Shown here piece after piece: positions 32,648-41,860 of a DNA stretch of 64,000 bases. A program made the translations under genes and the position numbers. Position 1 is the first letter of the stretch. Every line of letters starts with the position of its first letter. The DNA is from a bacterium (GTDB taxonomy: Bacteria; Methylomirabilota; Methylomirabilia; Methylomirabilales; 2-02-FULL-66-22). The notes under the pieces were generated by a model that saw only the letters and a list, made by a program, of their open reading frames with translations, did no database searches and had not been told where the DNA came from. The stretch lies in assembly GCA_029580855.1 (NCBI GenBank), contig JAKPQH010000061.1, positions 29,334 through 93,333 of the forward strand, read 5' to 3'.

Positions 32648-33733
32648 ATGGCACACGTCGCCGCGTACGTCACGGGGCACGGGTTCGGGCACGCCACGCG
32701 GATGGCCGCAATACTCGGGGCGCTGGTTGACCGCGTCCCCGGTCTGCAGGTGACGATCGTCTCGACCGCGCCCGAGTGGCTGTTTCGGATGAACCTGGCC
32801 GCGCCGTTTTCGTACCGCGCCCGCGCGCTGGATGTGGGCGTGGTTCAGGTGGACTCCATCCGCCTGGACGCCGCGGCGACGCTCAAGGCGTATGCGGCGC
32901 TGCTCGAAGACCAGACCGGGCTCGTGGAGGCAGAGGCGGCGGCGCTGTGCCGGGACCGCGTCCGTCTGGTGGTCGCGGACATCCCGTCGGCCGCGTTTCT
33001 CATCGCGCGTCGCGCCGGTGTGCCCGGCGTGGGGATCGGCAATTTCTCCTGGGACTGGATCTACGCCGACTACGCCGCGGAGCATGCGTCGTGCGGCCGG
33101 GTCGTCGAGGCGATCCGGAACGCATACGGACAGGCCGATCTGTTCCTGCGGCTGCCGTTCCACGGCCCGTGCGACGCGTTCCCCGTCGTCCGGGATCTCC
33201 CGCTGGTGGCGCGCCGGGCCCGCCGCTCGCGTGCGGAGGTCCGGCGGCGGCTGGGCCTAACGGACCCGCGCCCGGTGGTCCTGCTCTCGTTCGGCGGCTT
33301 CGAGATCCGGGGCATCGATTTCGCCCGTGTGGAGCGCCTCGAGGAGTACCAATTCCTGACCACGCAGCCGTTGCCGCGGCCCGTCCGCAACGTGCGCGAG
33401 GCGGCCATGGACGGTCTGCGGTACGAGGACATCGTGGGCCAGGCCGACGCCGTCATCACCAAGCCGGGTTACGGCATCGTCTCCCAGTGTCTGGTGAACC
33501 GCGTCCCGGTCCTGTACACCGGTCGGGGGCGTTTCGCGGAATACGATTGCCTGGTGGAGGGCCTGCAGCGTTTCGGGGTCTGCCGATTCATCGCCAACGC
33601 CGACCTGCTCGCCGGCAACTGGCGTGAGGGTCTGGGGGAACTGCTGGCGCAGCCCCGGCACTGGCCGGACCTGCCCGCCCACGGTGCGGAGACCGCGGCG
33701 GGCGTACTCCACGATCTGTTGATGCGGACGTGA
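32648..33733 (+). CDS. GT-B fold glycosyltransferase-like protein (MurG/arabinokinase N-domain type)
   Basis: The 361-residue protein starts with the glycine- and histidine-rich GT-B loop AAYVTGHGFGHATRMAAI. Its C-terminal half has ITKPGYGIVSQCLVNRVPVLYTGRGRFAEYD, which corresponds to the nucleotide-sugar binding site of MurG-like enzymes and of the N-terminal domain of L-arabinokinase. The sugar donor and acceptor are unknown. GGAG lies five bases before the ATG, and a good promoter is just upstream. No lipopolysaccharide or capsule genes surround it. Confidence 0.72.
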   Translation: MAHVAAYVTGHGFGHATRMAAILGALVDRVPGLQVTIVSTAPEWLFRMNLAAPFSYRARALDVGVVQVDSIRLDAAATLKAYAALLEDQTGLVEAEAAALCRDRVRLVVADIPSAAFLIARRAGVPGVGIGNFSWDWIYADYAAEHASCGRVVEAIRNAYGQADLFLRLPFHGPCDAFPVVRDLPLVARRARRSRAEVRRRLGLTDPRPVVLLSFGGFEIRGIDFARVERLEEYQFLTTQPLPRPVRNVREAAMDGLRYEDIVGQADAVITKPGYGIVSQCLVNRVPVLYTGRGRFAEYDCLVEGLQRFGVCRFIANADLLAGNWREGLGELLAQPRHWPDLPAHGAETAAGVLHDLLMRT

Positions 33734-33854
33734 GAAGGCACGCGATACGACGAGCGGGGAGGGTCCGGCCCGCGGGCGCGTGGGCGTCCCGGAGGGATGC
33801 CGCGCACCCGGCGGCGGAGCGGACACCCGAGACGGTTTCCCAAAGGAGGCAAGC

Positions 33855-34265
33855 ATGTCGACCCCGACGGACGGACATTCGGCCACCGTGCTCGTCATCG
33901 ACGACCAACCGTTCTTCACCACCATGCTCCGCGGCTCGCTGGCACAGCAGGGGTTTCGCGTGCTGGTGGCGAACAACGGCCCGGACGGGCTGGAGTCCGC
34001 CAAGAAGAACCTGCCGGACGCGATCCTGCTGGATATCGAGATGCCGGGGATGGACGGGTTCGTGGTCTGCGAGAAATTGCGGAAGGACGACGCCGTCAAG
34101 CACATCCCCATCGTCATCCTGACGGCCACCAACAACCCGAAGTTGAACGAAAAAGCGTTCAAGGCGGGGGCGGACATCGTCACCCTCAAGGTCCTGTCGA
34201 CCGAGCGGCTCGCCAATATGATTCGCCTGGCCATCGGGAAGGGCAAGGCGGCGCCGTCTGCATGA
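33855..34265 (+). CDS. Single-domain response regulator (receiver domain only)
   Basis: The 136-residue CheY-like protein has the acidic pair in VLVIDDQPFF, the phospho-acceptor Asp in AILLDIEMPGMDGF, and the switch Thr in IVILTATNN. The conserved Lys appears as VTLKVLS, without the following proline. It has no output domain, so it must act through protein contact. AAAGGAGG precedes the ATG by five bases. No histidine kinase is in the window, so its partner is elsewhere. Confidence 0.9.
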   Translation: MSTPTDGHSATVLVIDDQPFFTTMLRGSLAQQGFRVLVANNGPDGLESAKKNLPDAILLDIEMPGMDGFVVCEKLRKDDAVKHIPIVILTATNNPKLNEKAFKAGADIVTLKVLSTERLANMIRLAIGKGKAAPSA

Positions 34266-34386
34266 CCGGAAGGGAATCGCCGACATGCGGGCCGGCGGCC
34301 GGGCGCGGAAAGACTACGCCGCACAACGATCCGGGACACCCCATCGGACAAAACGAGGTTGATCTGGACGGAAAGGAGCACGACTC

Positions 34387-35685
34387 ATGGCACTCTTCGC
34401 AGAGCGCGTCGGCCTCCTCGACACCGAGAACGCCTTCAAGATCGGCCCCTACATCCGGCAGCTCGAGGCGGCGGGGAAACGGATCATCAAGTGCAATCTG
34501 GGCGAGCCGGACTTCCCCGTCCCCCAACCCATCAAGGACGAGGTGAAGCGGCAGCTCGACCGGGACAACACCCACTACTGCGACCCGCAGGGCATCCTGC
34601 CGCTCCGGCAGGCGATCGCCGCCCACTTCCGCGAGACCCGCGGGATCCCGGCCACGCCGGACCGGGTGGTGGTCTTCCCGGGCGCCAAGCCCCCCATCGG
34701 CTTCAGCCAGCAGACCTACTGTAACCCGGGCGACGAGGTGATCTACCCGAGCCCCGGCTTCCCCATCTACGAGTCCTTCATCGCCTACGTCGGCGCGGTC
34801 CCCAAGCCGCTGCACCTGGACGAGGAGCGGGGCTTCAGCTTCGCCGGGAGCGATCTCGCGCCCCTGCTCTCCCCGCGGACCAAGCTGATCTACCTCTGCT
34901 TCCCGAGTAACCCCACGGGCGGGGTGGCCTCGGAGGCCCAGCTCCAGGAGATCGCGGCCCTGATCCGCGAGCGCTGCGGCCCGGAGGTCCGGGTCTACGC
35001 CGACGAGGTGTACGAGGACATCCTCTTCGATGGGAGCCAGCACCGGAGCATCACGGCCCACCCGGGGATGGCCGAGCGCACCATCCTCGTGAGCGGTGCC
35101 TCCAAGAGCTTCGCCTGGACCGGCGGCCGGATCGGCTGGGTCCTTTTCCCCACGGCGGCGGAGGCCGAGTGCTTCCGGAACCTGAACATCAACTATTTCT
35201 CCTGCATCCCCGCCTACAACCAGGAAGGCTGCCGCCTCGGGCTGGAGTCGCCGGAGGTCGCCACGGTGGTCGCCGAGCGCGCGGCGGTCTTTCAGCAGCG
35301 GCGGGACCTGGTGGTGAAGGGCTTGAACGCCATCCCCGGCGTCCGCTGCCAGACCCCCAAGGGGGCCTTCTACGTCTTCCCGAACATCGCCGGCGTCTGT
35401 GAGCGGCTCGGCATCCTGGACGCGTTCCGGGGCCTCCCGCCTGCGGTGCAGGCGAAGACCAGCCCGTCCACGCTCTTCCAGCTCTTCCTGCTCTTCGAGC
35501 ACGGGGTGGCCACGCTGGACCGGAAGTCCTTCGGCCGGCTCGGGACCGAGTCCTTGCATTTCCTGCGCATCTCCATCGCCACGGACACCGATTCGCTGAA
35601 GGAGGGGCTGACGCGGTTCGCGGCGGCGGCCGGCGACCGGGCGGGGTTCCAGCGGTTCGTCGAGAAAGGGGAGCACCTGTTCTGA
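34387..35685 (+). CDS. PLP-dependent class I/II aminotransferase
   Basis: The 432-residue fold-type I aminotransferase has KCNLGEPDFPVPQPIKDEV, DEVIYPSPGFPIYES, FPSNPTGG with the substrate-orienting Asn, YADEVYEDI with the pyridine-ring Asp, and the PLP lysine in SGASKSFAWTGGRIGW. A late LRISIAT segment carries the carboxylate-binding Arg. It belongs to the aspartate/alanine/aromatic group, but specificity cannot be read. GGAAAGGAG lies upstream of the ATG, about 120 bases after the receiver-domain gene on the same strand. Confidence 0.92.
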   Translation: MALFAERVGLLDTENAFKIGPYIRQLEAAGKRIIKCNLGEPDFPVPQPIKDEVKRQLDRDNTHYCDPQGILPLRQAIAAHFRETRGIPATPDRVVVFPGAKPPIGFSQQTYCNPGDEVIYPSPGFPIYESFIAYVGAVPKPLHLDEERGFSFAGSDLAPLLSPRTKLIYLCFPSNPTGGVASEAQLQEIAALIRERCGPEVRVYADEVYEDILFDGSQHRSITAHPGMAERTILVSGASKSFAWTGGRIGWVLFPTAAEAECFRNLNINYFSCIPAYNQEGCRLGLESPEVATVVAERAAVFQQRRDLVVKGLNAIPGVRCQTPKGAFYVFPNIAGVCERLGILDAFRGLPPAVQAKTSPSTLFQLFLLFEHGVATLDRKSFGRLGTESLHFLRISIATDTDSLKEGLTRFAAAAGDRAGFQRFVEKGEHLF

Positions 35686-35697
35686 ACCGGGGCGGCC

Positions 35698-36981
35698 TCA
35701 ATCGTTTGCGGGGAGGGGGCGGCGGTCGGCTCGGGCGTCGGCCACCGCGGGGCGAAGCGCCGCGGTGCGCACGACGGTCCAGCGGCGGACCCAGGGAAGC
35801 AGAAGCAGAGCCGGCCAGGCGAGAAAGAAGGTCAGGCTGAAATACGCGGCATAGCCCAGACGTTCCACGGCCCAACCCGACGCCGCGGCGGCCGCAAGCC
35901 CGACGGGGGCGAAGAGGGCGCTGAGCAGCGCGTACTGCGTTGCGGCGTGGGTCTTGTCGCAGATGCTCATGAGAAACGCCAGGAAGGGGGCGGTCCCCAG
36001 GCCGCCGCAGAACGACTCCGCCATCGACGCGGTGTACATCAGCGCCGCCGACGGCGGGAAGGATGCGGCGGCGGCGTAGACGAGGTTGGAAGCCGCCTGC
36101 GCGATCCCCAGCCGCCACAGCGCGCGGATGATGCCCCAGCGCTTGGTGAGGTTTCCGCCGACCAGGGCGCCGAGGACGGTGGTGACGACGCCCAGCGTGC
36201 CGGGAACTGCGCCGATCTGAAACATCGAGAAATCGCGATCGACCCAGAAAGGACGCACCATGGGGCCGAGGGCCATGTCGCCGAGCTTGTAGAGGAGGAT
36301 GAAGAAGAGAACGGCGACGAACCCGGGGTGCGCGAAAAACTGCCGGAGAGGATCCCACACGCCGCCCTGGAGCCCGTCGGCTCCTCGCGGGGACCCACCC
36401 GAAATGCGGCGCAGCCCCGGCCGGGGCATCCGCCACGAGAACAGGACCGTGCACCCCATGATCGCCGCCGCGGCCGTGAAGGCCGTCGGCCAGCCCGTGA
36501 GTCCCGCCAGCGCCACCAGGGCGCCGCCGGAGGAGATGAGCGCGACGCGGTAGGTGGAGACGCGGAGGCCGTTGGCGGGCCCCATCTCTTCTTCGTCCAG
36601 GAGCTCGATCGTATAGGCGTCAATGGCGATGTCCTGGGTGGCGGAAAGGACCGCGAGCGACAGGAGAAGCCCCCACAGGACCGTTGTCACGTGGGAGGGA
36701 TCGACCGCGAGAAGGGCCAGGATCCCGACGATCAGCAGGGCCTGGCAGCCCAGAATCCAGGTCCGGCGCCGTCCCCAGAGGTCGACGGCGGGCGCCCACA
36801 GAAACTTCAGCGACCAGGGAAGTCCCACGAGCGTCAAGAGTCCGATGTCCGCCAGCCGGACCCCGTGGACCCGGAAAAAGACGGGGAGCGCATCTTTGAT
36901 CAGGCCGAACGGGAACCCTTCGGCGAAGTACAGGACCGCCACCCAGTACAACTTTGTCCTGGTCGTCACGGATCCTCGCAA
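35698..36981 (-). CDS. ampG: AmpG-type major facilitator permease
   Basis: The 427-residue membrane protein has about 12 hydrophobic segments and matches the AmpG/MFS muropeptide permease family: YFAEGFPFGLIKDALPVFFR, LPWSLKFLWAPAVDLWGRRR, and AVLSATQDIAIDAYTIELLDEEEMG. AmpG imports GlcNAc-anhydroMurNAc-peptides for cell-wall recycling. The call is supported by nagZ 850 bases away on the divergent strand and anmK further on. Related MFS proteins transport other solutes, so the symbol is probable, not certain. It converges with the aminotransferase, the two stops 12 bases apart. Confidence 0.85.
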   Translation of the reverse strand: MRGSVTTRTKLYWVAVLYFAEGFPFGLIKDALPVFFRVHGVRLADIGLLTLVGLPWSLKFLWAPAVDLWGRRRTWILGCQALLIVGILALLAVDPSHVTTVLWGLLLSLAVLSATQDIAIDAYTIELLDEEEMGPANGLRVSTYRVALISSGGALVALAGLTGWPTAFTAAAAIMGCTVLFSWRMPRPGLRRISGGSPRGADGLQGGVWDPLRQFFAHPGFVAVLFFILLYKLGDMALGPMVRPFWVDRDFSMFQIGAVPGTLGVVTTVLGALVGGNLTKRWGIIRALWRLGIAQAASNLVYAAAASFPPSAALMYTASMAESFCGGLGTAPFLAFLMSICDKTHAATQYALLSALFAPVGLAAAAASGWAVERLGYAAYFSLTFFLAWPALLLLPWVRRWTVVRTAALRPAVADARADRRPLPAND

Positions 36982-37103
36982 TCGCCCGGTCGGACGCCCC
37001 GGGCTCTGTGATCAAGCCGGACTGCCCCGTCGCCGGTTTCTTATAGAGCCTGGATTGGAGCGTGTCAAATGAATCAGCCAACCGCGCGACGGCGGACGCT
37101 CCG

Positions 37104-37838
37104 ATGAAGGCCAACGGGGCGCGGATACCTCGCCTGGCCGTTGCCTTCGCCCTGACCGTTTCTCTGGTGTCCCTCGGCGAGGCGACTTCGGGGCTGATCG
37201 GCCTCGCCCTCGACGATCCCGCGACACGTGACGTCGTGGAGCGGTCCACCCTCGCCAGGAATCTCCAGCCCGTGCGCTTTCTCGGGACGGTCGAGATCAC
37301 CGATTGGCTGCTCGACCGGCCGCAGCTGACGGCCGCGCTGGCCCGGCACCTGCATCCTCCGCTGGAGCAGTACCAGATCGCCCGGCGGGACGACGGCAGC
37401 TATGCCGTCAACGACCTCGGGAGTCTGCGCGGAAGCCTCCGACTTGTGGCCCGCGAAGCGAATCGCCGGATCTACCTCTGCCAGGGCCAATTTCGCTCCC
37501 TCGCGCATATCCTGCCGCTCACCGGAAACATGGTGCTTGCCTTGGAATACCGCGACCTCCCCCAGGAGGGCCTCCCCTCCGTGGAGGTGACGCCCCAGCT
37601 CTACGTTCGGCTCGACAATCTCGTCGCGCGCGGCGTCCTGCGCGTCGTCGCACCCCTGCTCCACGGCGTCATCGACCGGCGCGTGGCCAAATTGACCGCG
37701 GCCACGCACGCCGTGGGCGAGCGGATCGGCCGGGACCCGCGTGGCCTTTACCGCGAGATGCAGACCTGGTCGGACATCCGCCCGGAAGACCTGGAGGCGT
37801 ATCGCCGAGCCTTCGTGGTGGAGCGATTCGGCCGATGA
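37104..37838 (+). CDS. Exported protein of unknown function, coupled to nagZ
   Basis: The 244-residue protein has a signal-like N-terminus (LAVAFALTVSLVSLGEATSG) and then a soluble region without a motif I know, rich in Arg and Leu, with segments such as NDLGSLRGSLRLV and YVRLDNLVARGVLRVVAP. An in-frame GTG at 37062 with TTGGAG close upstream would add 14 polar residues; I prefer the ATG at 37104 because the signal begins there. Its stop overlaps nagZ by 4 bp, which suggests a role in envelope or peptidoglycan turnover. That is inference from position only. Confidence 0.65.
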   Translation: MKANGARIPRLAVAFALTVSLVSLGEATSGLIGLALDDPATRDVVERSTLARNLQPVRFLGTVEITDWLLDRPQLTAALARHLHPPLEQYQIARRDDGSYAVNDLGSLRGSLRLVAREANRRIYLCQGQFRSLAHILPLTGNMVLALEYRDLPQEGLPSVEVTPQLYVRLDNLVARGVLRVVAPLLHGVIDRRVAKLTAATHAVGERIGRDPRGLYREMQTWSDIRPEDLEAYRRAFVVERFGR

Positions 37839-38911
37839 CCGTCCCGGAGCTTCTGCCGCTCTTCTGTTTCGGCTTCGACGGCACCGAACCCCCGGACCCT
37901 GTCCGCGAATTCCTGAACGACGGCCTTGGCGGCGTCATCCTCTTCAAGCGGAATCTGCGCAACCTGGAGCAGATCTGCACGCTCACCGCCGACCTGCACC
38001 GTCACGCGGCGGGCCCTCTCCTGGTGGGTGCGGACCAGGAAGGCGGCCGGGTCGTCCGGCTTCCCCCGCCCTTCCTGTCCATCCCGCCGGCGGCGACCCT
38101 GGGCCGCATCGACGATCCGGCGCTGACGCGCGCGCTGGCCTGCGCCGTCGGCCGCGAACTGCGCGCCGCGGGGTTCACATGGAATCTCGCGCCCGTCCTG
38201 GACGTGCACACCAACCCCGACAACCCCATCATCGGCGATCGTGCGTTCAGCAGCGATCCGCGGCGGGTGGCCCGCCTCGCGCTGGCCACCGTCCGCGGCT
38301 TTGACGACGCGGGGATCCTCACCACGGGAAAACACTTCCCCGGACATGGCGACACGGCGACCGACTCGCACCTCACCCTCCCGGTGAGCACGCAGCCCCA
38401 AGACAGGTGGCGCGCGGTGGAATTCCTCCCGTTCCGGGAAGCCATCCGCGCGGGCATCCCCGGCATTCTGGTCGCGCACCTCAACTGCCCCGCGCTCGAT
38501 CCGGCGGCCCCGAGCAGCCTCTCCCGCATCATCCTCACCGAGATTCTGCGCGGAGAACTGGGCTTCGACGGCGTCATCGTGAGCGACGATCTGGAGATGC
38601 GGGCCATCGTCGATCGGTTCGACATCGGCGAGGCGGCTGTCCGGTTCTTGGAGGCCGGGGGCGATCTGATCCTGGTCTGCCGGGACCCCGCTCGGCAGCG
38701 CAGCGCCGTCGCCGCGGTCGAAGCCGCCGTGCGGACCGGGCGTCTTTCCCGCCGCGGGCTGGACGCGTCTCTCGAGAGGCTCGCCCGGTTCCGCGCTCGG
38801 ATATCGCCGCAGTCGCTCGGCGTCGAGACCGCGCGGGCCGTCGTCGGGGCCGACCTGCACCGGGCGCTGCTCGCGCGGGTCCTGGCTGCGCAGTCCTCCG
38901 GGCTCGCCTGA
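37835..38911 (+). CDS. nagZ: Glycoside hydrolase family 3 beta-N-acetylhexosaminidase
   Basis: The 358-residue enzyme removes GlcNAc from GlcNAc-anhydroMurNAc muropeptides in the cytoplasm. Signatures are LLVGADQEGGRVVRL, TWNLAPVLDVHTNPDNPIIGDRAF, the catalytic His/Asp loop TTGKHFPGHGDTATDSH, and the nucleophile Asp in VIVSDDLEM. Length fits single-domain NagZ. It overlaps the upstream exported-protein gene by ATGA and lies close to ampG on the other strand. Confidence 0.94.
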   Translation: MTVPELLPLFCFGFDGTEPPDPVREFLNDGLGGVILFKRNLRNLEQICTLTADLHRHAAGPLLVGADQEGGRVVRLPPPFLSIPPAATLGRIDDPALTRALACAVGRELRAAGFTWNLAPVLDVHTNPDNPIIGDRAFSSDPRRVARLALATVRGFDDAGILTTGKHFPGHGDTATDSHLTLPVSTQPQDRWRAVEFLPFREAIRAGIPGILVAHLNCPALDPAAPSSLSRIILTEILRGELGFDGVIVSDDLEMRAIVDRFDIGEAAVRFLEAGGDLILVCRDPARQRSAVAAVEAAVRTGRLSRRGLDASLERLARFRARISPQSLGVETARAVVGADLHRALLARVLAAQSSGLA

Positions 38912-39019
38912 AAGCCGCGTGGCCCGAAGACGACCGGTTATGCCGGGCGGGAAATCGTCGGAAGAAAATCCCGGGAGGGATCGTGCGGCACGTCGTCTCG
39001 CCGTTCGACTCGACGAACG

Positions 39020-39535
39020 TCAGGGCACGCGAACGGCGCCCGTCCGCATGACCTGGACGGCGCGGGTCGTCCCGCTCGTCGCCACCACGGTGAGAACGAT
39101 CGGATAGCTTGCGATCCCGACGTTGGCGACGGCACCCTGGGCGTTGAAGCGGACGTCGAAGGTCCCGACGTTGTTGCCCGCGTTGTCCTTGATGCTCTGA
39201 AGCATCGAGCCGCTGTAGTCCGCAGAAGGGTTATACCACCCGACCAGTTGCGTCCACCCGCCTGCGCCGTTGTCCCGCTCCAGCCGATACTCTCCCGGCC
39301 GGCCGGATGCACCGTCCGCGCCGGAGTGCAGGCGGTGCACGATGCCCTGGGTCACCGCCAGCGACTGGACATACCGGAGGTCGGCGGCCAACCGCTCGAC
39401 CGCGCCGGTCAGCCGGCGCTGCGCGATGATCTGGAAAAAGAGCGGCATCGCGACGGCGAGCATCATGACCATGATGGCCACAACGATGATCAGCTCCACA
39501 AGCGTGAACCCCGGTTTCCGTTGCGTCGTGGTCAT
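39020..39535 (-). CDS. FimT/GspH-type pseudopilin
   Basis: The 171-residue protein has a type IV prepilin signal, basic leader TTTQRKPG then FTLVELIIVVAIMVMMLAVAMPLFF, with the glutamate at +5 of the mature form, followed by a GspH-like globular region (LAADLRYVQSLAVTQG). It should be cleaved by prepilin peptidase and serve as a minor pilin priming assembly. It is divergent from the PilV-like gene, 577 bases away. The leader contains two adjacent short hairpins just before GGGAG. Confidence 0.9.
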   Translation of the reverse strand: MTTTQRKPGFTLVELIIVVAIMVMMLAVAMPLFFQIIAQRRLTGAVERLAADLRYVQSLAVTQGIVHRLHSGADGASGRPGEYRLERDNGAGGWTQLVGWYNPSADYSGSMLQSIKDNAGNNVGTFDVRFNAQGAVANVGIASYPIVLTVVATSGTTRAVQVMRTGAVRVP

Positions 39536-40112
39536 TCCGCGCTCCCTGTGTCTCGGAGACAGCCGGACAGCCCTCCGGCATAACCACACCCCGGGCGGCG
39601 CCTCCGGTTGTTGGTGACACCGCCCGAACCCGCGGCGCCCGCCCGCGCTCGGCACCCCTCCCCCTCGCCGCTCGGCGAGCCCGGGCCTCCGGCGACACCG
39701 ACCCGACCTTCGTCGAAGCATCAAATATGCCAGCGCCGGCAGCGCAGCACCACGCCAAACCCAAGCCAGGGCCGTCCGCTGCCGTTGGCAAGGGTTTTGC
39801 TGCGCTTTGCGGGAGAGGAACGGCCGCACGTATTCTTCGACGCCAGCGTACGGTGGACGCGCCGGCACGGTCCCGGGCGCACCCAGAAGCTGATGTTCTG
39901 TCATCCGCGCGATGCCACGATGGCAGGAAAACGCATGATCGAACGCGAAGGGCATTCGAGAAAACGGCCCGGGTTTCAATCGGTTACAGCCGGCGACTCC
40001 GCCGGGTACACGGGTTGCAATGTCCCGGCCCCCAAAGCGAGAAGCCCTCATCGGGCGCGTTGTCAAAAGCTGTCAACTGGCTGACGCGTTTTGGCAAGGA
40101 GAGAGCGGACCA
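39536..40112. other. Divergent intergenic region between the pseudopilin operons
   Basis: The 577 bases should contain promoters for both pilin units. I see two neighbouring hairpins in the minus-strand leader (a TGTCTC/GAGACA stem near 39551 and a GCCGGA/TCCGGC stem near 39564), but no convincing -35/-10 pair. Open frames on both strands are low-complexity. A c-di-GMP riboswitch would be plausible here but its conserved core is not visible. Confidence 0.5.
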
Positions 40113-40673
40113 ATGAGGACAGCCCCTGAAACCCGGCAGGTCACCATCCGCCAAAGACCCGCGCTGCACAGTCGCCAGACGGGGTTTTCGCTCATCGAGC
40201 TGCTGATCGGAATGAGCCTCATGGCCGTGGCGTTGCTCTCCATCGCCGCCATGTTCTCGACCGGCTACAGCGACGTCCACGCGGGCGGCAGGACGACCAT
40301 GGGAACGTCGGCGGCCCGCCAGATGATCGAGGACATCCAAACCCTTCCGTTCGACAGCCTCGTCAACCTCAACAACTTCAACACCACGAATGCGGGATCG
40401 TTGCCCGCCTCCAACCCGGAACGCGACCTGGCCCGCAAGTGGCGATACGCGCTGGCCGGCGAGGGAACGGGCTGGCCGGCATATTCCACCGCCGAAAAAG
40501 CCATGTGGTCCACCCTGACGATCTCTGGAGTCCCGTTGGGCGCCGCTGGCCAGATCGCCGTGGTCCAAGACAGCCCGACGCTCAGACGCATCACGGTGAC
40601 CGTGCGGCTTCCCGGGCGCACGGCGGGAGAGTCGATCCCGGTGCAGTTGACGACGCTGATCAGCAGGTTATAG
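40113..40673 (+). CDS. pilV: PilV-like type IV pilus minor pilin
   Basis: The 186-residue prepilin has an unusually long leader (about 24 residues, ending RQTG) before FSLIELLIGMSLMAVALLSIAAMF, with Glu5 present. The soluble domain resembles PilV/GspI-type minor pilins (ARQMIEDIQTLPFDSLVNL). AAGGAG precedes the ATG. It is the first gene of pilV-pilW-pilX-pilY1-TPR, spaced by 2 to 13 bases, which will co-assemble into a pilus tip/priming complex. Confidence 0.87.
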   Translation: MRTAPETRQVTIRQRPALHSRQTGFSLIELLIGMSLMAVALLSIAAMFSTGYSDVHAGGRTTMGTSAARQMIEDIQTLPFDSLVNLNNFNTTNAGSLPASNPERDLARKWRYALAGEGTGWPAYSTAEKAMWSTLTISGVPLGAAGQIAVVQDSPTLRRITVTVRLPGRTAGESIPVQLTTLISRL

Positions 40674-40675
40674 CC

Positions 40676-41341
40676 ATGACACACCGCCGCCGCTTCTGCC
40701 GAGGGCTCACCATGATCGAACTCCTGGTGAGCGTGACCATCTTCCTGGTCGTTCTCCTGGCGATCTACCAGCTCTTCGACACGAGCCACGCGACGTACCA
40801 GAGCGGGACGCGGAAGCAAGAGGTCCAGCAGCAGGCGAGGCTGGCCATGGACGAGATGGTCCGGGCGCTGCGGATGGCGGGCTACGTGCCGGAGAACTAC
40901 GATGCGAACCTCGGCAACGACCTCGCGGGGACGGCGCGGCTCCACGTGGCCACCGCCGACGCCATCGCCGCCTTCGGCAGTTTGGAGGGCGGCAACCAGA
41001 GCACGGTTTTTCTGTTCTGCCGGAGCGGCAATACCCTGGTGAAGAAGGTGAGCGCGAACACCGCCGACGCCGCCACATACACGTGCAACAACGCCGACGT
41101 TTTGGCCGACAACGTCTCGCTCCTGCGCTTCACCTATTTCGACGAGAACGGCGCGCACCTGGCGGGCGACCTGGACGGGAAGACGCTGGGGGCGGCGTTG
41201 AACCTGGCCCCGCGGGCGCAGCGCGACAGCGTCCGCACCATCGTCATCACACTCCAGATAACGGAGCCGGTGCCGCGCCAGCAGCCGCAAGTGTACAACC
41301 TGACGTCGACGGTGCGCTTGCGAAACTTGAACAATACCTGA
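40676..41341 (+). CDS. pilW: PilW-like type IV pilus minor pilin
   Basis: The 221-residue prepilin has the leader THRRRFCRG before LTMIELLVSVTIFLVVLLAIYQLF, with Glu5 and Met in place of Phe/Leu at +3. A PilW/GspJ-type C-domain follows (LAMDEMVRALRMAGY). A CxxxN segment near residue 140 and a cysteine near 117 could form a disulphide. It starts two bases after the pilV stop. Confidence 0.87.
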   Translation: MTHRRRFCRGLTMIELLVSVTIFLVVLLAIYQLFDTSHATYQSGTRKQEVQQQARLAMDEMVRALRMAGYVPENYDANLGNDLAGTARLHVATADAIAAFGSLEGGNQSTVFLFCRSGNTLVKKVSANTADAATYTCNNADVLADNVSLLRFTYFDENGAHLAGDLDGKTLGAALNLAPRAQRDSVRTIVITLQITEPVPRQQPQVYNLTSTVRLRNLNNT

Positions 41342-41354
41342 GACGGGGTGCCCC

Positions 41355-41852
41355 ATGCGACATCGGCGAACTCTCTGTCCGCAGCGGGAGGGGGGGTCGG
41401 TCCTCGTGATCGCCCTGCTGCTCATGATTCTCCTGTCCTTGCTGGGTGTCACCCTCCTCACCGTGGCCGCCACCGAGCACACCATGGCCTTCAACGGCCT
41501 CTGGTCGGAGGGCGCGCTTTCGGCTGCCGAGGGCGGCGTCAACCGGGGGCTCAACCAGCTCTCGGCCAACGCGCAGAACTCGCTGAGGCGAATCCCCGAT
41601 TGCGACGACTGCGCGACCACGCTCGTGACCGGGTTCACCTATCGGAGCGGTCACAAGACCGACCCGGGCCCCCAGCCGCTGCAGTTCGTGGGCTCTCGCG
41701 TCGAGGAGGGGTACTCCGTCGCCGTGGGGACCGGGTACAACCCCTCGGGATATGCATTTCACACGTACCAGATCAACGCAACGGGAACAGGGCCGCGCAA
41801 CGCCCGGCGTGAAGTCGAGATCCGGGCCGACTACGGCCCCGTCGCACAGTGA
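41355..41852 (+). CDS. pilX: PilX-like type IV pilus assembly protein
   Basis: The 165-residue protein has the PilX N-terminal helix GGSVLVIALLLMILLSLLGVTLLTVAA without the canonical Glu5. An EGGVNRGLNQLSANAQ segment and a paired cysteine (CDDC) in the globular part follow. PilX proteins join the minor pilin complex with PilV, PilW and PilY1. It starts 13 bases after pilW, and its stop is followed within a few bases by pilY1. Confidence 0.85.
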   Translation: MRHRRTLCPQREGGSVLVIALLLMILLSLLGVTLLTVAATEHTMAFNGLWSEGALSAAEGGVNRGLNQLSANAQNSLRRIPDCDDCATTLVTGFTYRSGHKTDPGPQPLQFVGSRVEEGYSVAVGTGYNPSGYAFHTYQINATGTGPRNARREVEIRADYGPVAQ

Positions 41853-41860
41853 GGTCCGCC

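Noticed and set aside
39536..40112. c-di-GMP riboswitch upstream of the pilin genes
   Set aside because: The location is plausible, but the conserved GEMM core and receptor elements are not visible on either strand.
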